This document shows, piece after piece, positions 60,533 through 64,000 of a stretch of DNA of 64,000 bases (within the stretch, counting starts at the first letter, position 1; each line of letters opens with the position of its first letter). The notes beneath the pieces are model-generated. The model was given only the letters and a program-made list of their open reading frames with translations. It ran no database searches and was not told the DNA's origin. The position numbers and the translations under genes are program-made. The stretch spans positions 1 through 64,000 of the forward strand of contig NZ_CADIJM010000003.1 of the NCBI RefSeq assembly GCF_902859585.1. The letters are read 5' to 3'. Origin of the DNA: Achromobacter animicus (GTDB taxonomy: Bacteria > Pseudomonadota > Gammaproteobacteria > Burkholderiales > Burkholderiaceae_B).

Positions 60533-61099
60533 TTACTTGCGGCCCGCGCCCGGGGTGCTGCCCGGCGTGAACGGGAAGGTCGAGAACATCGCGCGCGTCT
60601 GATCCTGCATCTGGTCCTGCATCTGCACGAACAGGTTTTTGCTCTGGTCGATGTAGTTGTTCATCATGTTCTGCAGCATCGGCGTCTGCACGTTCATGAA
60701 TTGCGTCCAGGCTTCCGGCCCGAACTGGCTGCCGTACAGGCCCTTGGACTGCTCGGCCATGCGCTGCTGGATCTCCATGAAGGCCTGGATGTTCTTTTCC
60801 AGGTACGAGCCCATGATGCCTTGCATGGCGTGGCCGTAGAAACGGATGATCTGCGACAGCATGTTCGAGGAGAACATGGGCATGCCGCCGCTCTCCTCTT
60901 CAAGAATGATCTGCAGGAGGATGCTGCGCGTCAGGTCTTCGCTGCTCTTGGCATCGACAACCTGGAATTCCTCGTTCGCCAGGACCAGTTGCTTGACATC
61001 TGCCAGGGTGATGTAGGTGCTGGTCCGGGTGTCGTATAAGCGACGGTTGGGGTATTTTTTAATCAGGCGCAGGCTGGCGCCGGTTTGTGCTTGCGTCAT
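60533..61099 (-). CDS. phaR: Polyhydroxyalkanoate synthesis repressor
   Basis: 188-aa DNA- and polymer-binding repressor. The N-terminal domain LRLIKKYPNRRLYDTRTSTYITLADVKQLV is the PhaR DNA-binding block; a helical PHB-accumulation repeat (FSSNMLSQIIRFYGHAMQGIMGSYLEKNIQAF) follows, then a Met/Gln-rich tail. It senses PHB and represses phasin genes. It is 119 bases downstream of phaB in the usual phaC-phaB-phaR order. Confidence 0.96.
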   Translation of the reverse strand: MTQAQTGASLRLIKKYPNRRLYDTRTSTYITLADVKQLVLANEEFQVVDAKSSEDLTRSILLQIILEEESGGMPMFSSNMLSQIIRFYGHAMQGIMGSYLEKNIQAFMEIQQRMAEQSKGLYGSQFGPEAWTQFMNVQTPMLQNMMNNYIDQSKNLFVQMQDQMQDQTRAMFSTFPFTPGSTPGAGRK

Positions 61100-61218
61100 G
61101 GTTGTCCCCGGATCGGGCGATCTCTTTAGGCTTCGAATAATGTGAGTGTAATGCCGTACGGCCCTCTGCCCGAAGCCGTACAGCGCCAGTGGGCCGCCGC
61201 GGGGCGGCCCATGTCACG

Positions 61219-61956
61219 TCAACCCATGTGCAGGCCGCCGTTCAGCGAGAAGTCCGCGCCGGTCGAAAAGCCGGATTCATCCGAGGCCAGCCACGACGTC
61301 ATGGACGCGATTTCCTCGGGCGTGCCAAGGCGGCGCACCGGAATCGTGGCGACGATTTTTTCCAGCACGTCCGGCCGGATGGCGCGGACCATGTCGGTGC
61401 CGATGTATCCCGGCGAGATCGTGTTGACGGTCACGCCCTTGCTGGCCACTTCCTGAGCCAGCGCCATCGTGAAACCGTGGATGCCGGCCTTTGCCGTGGA
61501 GTAGTTGGTCTGGCCGAACTGACCCTTCTGACCATTGACCGAACTGATGTTGATGATGCGCCCCCACTGGCGCTCGACCATGCCGTCGATGACCTGCTTG
61601 GTCACGTTGAACAGGCTGTTCAGGTTCGTGTCGATGACCGCGCGCCAATCGTCGGCCGTCATCTTGCGGAACAGCCCGTCGCGGGTGATGCCCGCATTGT
61701 TGACCAGCACGTCCACCGGCCCGAGGTCAGCCGTGACCCTTTCGAAGGCGGCTACGGTGGAGTCCCAATCGGACACGTTGCCCACCGACGCGTAGAACGT
61801 GAAACCCTGCGCGGCTTGCTCATCCAGCCATTGCTGGTAATTGCGGCTGGGGCCGCAACCTGCCACGACGCGAAAGCCATCCTTGGCCAAGCGCTGGCAA
61901 ATAGAGGTGCCGATCCCGCCCATCCCGCCTGTTACGTAAGCCAGTTTTCCGCTCAT
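61219..61956 (-). CDS. phaB: Acetoacetyl-CoA reductase
   Basis: 245-aa short-chain dehydrogenase that reduces acetoacetyl-CoA to (R)-3-hydroxybutyryl-CoA with NADPH. YVTGGMGGIGTSI is the cofactor loop; NISSVNGQKGQFGQTNYSTAKAG holds the catalytic Ser, Tyr and Lys; SPGYIGTDMV and FSLNGGLHMG complete the PhaB pattern. No thiolase (phaA) gene is in this cluster. Confidence 0.96.
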   Translation of the reverse strand: MSGKLAYVTGGMGGIGTSICQRLAKDGFRVVAGCGPSRNYQQWLDEQAAQGFTFYASVGNVSDWDSTVAAFERVTADLGPVDVLVNNAGITRDGLFRKMTADDWRAVIDTNLNSLFNVTKQVIDGMVERQWGRIINISSVNGQKGQFGQTNYSTAKAGIHGFTMALAQEVASKGVTVNTISPGYIGTDMVRAIRPDVLEKIVATIPVRRLGTPEEIASMTSWLASDESGFSTGADFSLNGGLHMG

Positions 61957-62036
61957 TGGACTTCCTCCTGTGTGCGACGGACGCCTCGTTGATTAAACAT
62001 CTTCCTGCCCGGGGGATCGGACCGCGATACGCGGTA

Positions 62037-63671
62037 TCAGGCCGCCCGGACCTTTACATATCTGCCAGGGGCCGGCTCGATCGGCCGGTACTTGGCATTG
62101 CCTGCCTTTGTCCTTGCTTTGACCTGTTTGCCGGAATGCTCGGCCAGCCAGCCCGACCAGTCCGGCCACCAGCTTCCGGGTTGCTCCACGGCCTGCGAAA
62201 ACCACGTGTTGGGGTCGCCGGGAAGCGGTTGGCTTTCCTGTTCCAGCGCATCGGCCACCCAGTAGCTGCGGCGCTTCTTGGCGGGCGGATTCACCACGCC
62301 CGCGATGTGGCCGGATGCGCCCAGCACGAAACGCTGCGGTCCGCGCAGGACCTGCGTGGATGCATAAGCCGAAACCCACGGCACGATGTGGTCTTCGCGC
62401 GAACCGAAGATATAGACCGGCATGCGCAACCGCGTCAGGTCCAGCGGCAGGCCAGCGGCCTGCGCGCGGCCCGGCACCTTGAGGTTGTTCTCAAGGTAGG
62501 TATTGCGGAAATACCAGGAAAAGAAAGGCCCCGGCAGGTTCGTGCTGTCGCCGTTCCAGAACAGCAGATCGAAGGCCGGGGGCTTCTGACCCTTCAGGTA
62601 ATTGCCGACCACGTAGTTCCAGACCAGCTCATTGGGGCGCAGGAACGAGAAGGTGGTGGCGAGGTCGCGGCCCGCCATCAGGCCGCCGTTGCCCAGTTGA
62701 TGGTCGCGCATGAGCGCGTGGGTTTCGTCGACAAAGACGTTCAGGACGCCGGTGTCGTGAAAATCGAGCATCGAGGTGAGCAGCGTCAGCGCAGCCACGG
62801 GATGCTCGCCGCGCGCTTCGGCCAGCGCCAACGCCGCACCCAGCATCGTGCCGCCCACGCAGAAGCCCAGCGCATTGACCTGCGGCTGCTTCGTGATGTC
62901 GCTGGCCACGCGCAGCGCCTGCAGCACCGCGTCGTCAAGGTAGTCGGACCAGGTGGCGCGGTCCACGCCGTCGGTATCGGCCGCCACCGGATTGCGCCAG
63001 GAAATCAGGAAGACCGTGTAGCCCTCCCCGACCGCGTGACGCACGAACGAGTTCTCGGGCTGCAGATCCAGGATGTAGAACTTGTTGATGTTCGGCGGCA
63101 CGATGACCAGTGGCCGTTCGTGCACGGTGCCGGTCGACGGCGCGTACTGGATGAGCTGGAACAGCTTGTTCTCGAACACCACGTCGCCGGGGGTCGTGGC
63201 CACGTTGCGGCCGATCTCGAATTGGGACTCGTCGGTCTGTGTGATGCGGCCTTTCTGGACGTCGCCCAGCAGGTTCGCAAGACCTTCGTTCAACGCGCGT
63301 CCCGCACTTTCTACGATGGATTGCTGCGCGTCGGGATTCAATGCCAGGAAGTTGCTGGGCGACAGCGCGTCGACCCACTGCATGATGGAGAATCGAAGGC
63401 GGTCGCGCATGGGCTCGCTGACCTGCGCGGCATCGACCATGCGCTGCATGGCGCGGGCGGACAGCAGATAGGTATGCGCCAGCAACAGATGCGACGCGTT
63501 CGCCGCCCAGGCATCGCCCGAGAACCGGCGATCGGACGGCGGCGCCAGCGTGCCGCGCTGGGCATCGTCGCAAAGGCGTTGCCATTCGCGCGCGAACTCT
63601 GCCTGGATGTCAGCCAGGACTTCCGGTGCCACGCTCACCGGAATGGGACCTGCGGAGAGATTGGCATTCAC
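62037..63671 (-). CDS. phaC: Class I polyhydroxyalkanoate synthase
   Basis: 544-aa enzyme that polymerises (R)-3-hydroxyacyl-CoA to PHA on granules. The lipase-like box GFCVGG has the catalytic Cys271; Asp in GSREDHIVPW and His in LGASGHIAGVVNPP complete the triad. VPPNINKFYILDL and FLISWRNP are PhaC blocks. Length and N-terminus fit class I (no PhaE/PhaR subunit needed). First gene of the PHA unit, 80 bases ahead of phaB. Confidence 0.96.
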   Translation of the reverse strand: MNANLSAGPIPVSVAPEVLADIQAEFAREWQRLCDDAQRGTLAPPSDRRFSGDAWAANASHLLLAHTYLLSARAMQRMVDAAQVSEPMRDRLRFSIMQWVDALSPSNFLALNPDAQQSIVESAGRALNEGLANLLGDVQKGRITQTDESQFEIGRNVATTPGDVVFENKLFQLIQYAPSTGTVHERPLVIVPPNINKFYILDLQPENSFVRHAVGEGYTVFLISWRNPVAADTDGVDRATWSDYLDDAVLQALRVASDITKQPQVNALGFCVGGTMLGAALALAEARGEHPVAALTLLTSMLDFHDTGVLNVFVDETHALMRDHQLGNGGLMAGRDLATTFSFLRPNELVWNYVVGNYLKGQKPPAFDLLFWNGDSTNLPGPFFSWYFRNTYLENNLKVPGRAQAAGLPLDLTRLRMPVYIFGSREDHIVPWVSAYASTQVLRGPQRFVLGASGHIAGVVNPPAKKRRSYWVADALEQESQPLPGDPNTWFSQAVEQPGSWWPDWSGWLAEHSGKQVKARTKAGNAKYRPIEPAPGRYVKVRAA

Positions 63672-63795
63672 TTCGACACCTTGTTATCGAGACTTCGCGA
63701 TTGATGTTGCATTCCGGGTCCAGGACTGTCAATGCGGGTATACAAGGAGGCTTACTACGGTAAAACGCAAGCCCGGGCCCGGCCTTTGCGCGGCG

Positions 63796-64000
63796 TCAAA
63801 CCGGATGCAACCAGGCCAGCATTGCCATGCGTCCCGTCACCCCGTCGCGGCGGTAGGAAAAGTACCGGTCCTTGCGCGTCACCGTGCATTCGCCGCTGAG
63901 GGACACCTCTTGTACCCCGGCGCGCCGCAGCCGGAAATCCGCCAATCCGGCGAGGTCGGCCAGCCACTTGCCGGCCGCGCCGTCACGTGGCGCGAAAAAG
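63796..64000 (-). CDS. pgeF: Purine nucleoside phosphorylase/polyphenol oxidase YfiH family (5' end outside window)
   Basis: Only the last 67 residues are visible; the gene starts beyond base 64000. The sequence ...VQEVSLSGECTVTRKDRYFSYRRDGVTGRMAMLAWL matches the C-terminus of YfiH/PgeF, with the conserved Cys of the zinc site in GECT and the YFSYRRDG.TGRMA block. PgeF edits UDP-linked precursors in peptidoglycan synthesis in Escherichia coli. It lies 124 bases upstream of phaC. Confidence 0.9.
   Translation of the reverse strand, partial: FFAPRDGAAGKWLADLAGLADFRLRRAGVQEVSLSGECTVTRKDRYFSYRRDGVTGRMAMLAWLHPV

Overview
This GC-rich window reads as a chromosomal segment of a betaproteobacterium of the Alcaligenaceae, most likely Achromobacter or a close Bordetella relative. 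The support is: the tmRNA tag ANDERFALAA; a four-gene iron uptake operon of the Bordetella FtrABCD type; phaC-phaB-phaR; two tandem cyanophycin synthetases with their ABC transporter/DUF1854 partners; and a GyrA with native Gln83, as I recall for Achromobacter. Genus is inference; no search was run. No IS, prophage, integrase, CRISPR or tRNA was seen.

Layout. 1-15.6 kb (minus strand): a ComEA-like protein, LPS heptose genes (hldD, rfaE), lapB-lapA, ihfB, then a long supraoperon gyrA-serC-pheA-hisC-tyrA-aroA-cmk-rpsA with overlapping or tightly spaced genes. 16-20.2 kb (plus): ompA, ubiG-gph/mupP, an MFS exporter and ssrA (tmRNA). 20.3-25.1 kb (minus): a small lipoprotein and a FecI-FecR-TonB receptor iron-signalling unit.

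25.4-40.7 kb (plus) is the most unusual part: an 11-gene run for a surface polysaccharide. WecB (UDP-ManNAc supply), a BcsB-like periplasmic protein, an NfrB-like glycosyltransferase carrying a C-terminal MshEN (c-di-GMP) domain, and an NfrA-like TPR/beta-barrel exporter form an NGR-type (phage N4 receptor glycan) secretion core. It is followed by two AlgX/AlgJ-like SGNH proteins, an AlgI-type MBOAT, an acyl carrier protein, a DltA-like amino-acid adenylating enzyme, an AlgF-like protein and an acyl-CoA dehydrogenase. This looks like a c-di-GMP-controlled ManNAc-type glycan decorated with an ACP-borne, possibly oxidised aminoacyl group. The DltA-like enzyme lacks the cysteine linked to D-alanine choice, so the substituent is probably not D-alanine.

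40.8-46.9 kb: a DUF4434 lipoprotein with no standard start codon, YidB, an MltB-type transglycosylase, a MOSC protein, a DUF455 ferritin-like protein and a FemAB-like acetyltransferase. 46.4-54.7 kb: cyanophycin locus (DUF1854, ABC transporter, divergent cphA', cphA); the two synthetases have complementary intact and degenerate motifs. 54.7-56.1 kb: small envelope/stress genes (lipoprotein, CsbD, DUF1328, BON). 56.1-60.3 kb: PhzF-like protein and ftrABCD. 60.5-63.7 kb: phaR, phaB, phaC. The window ends inside pgeF (yfiH).
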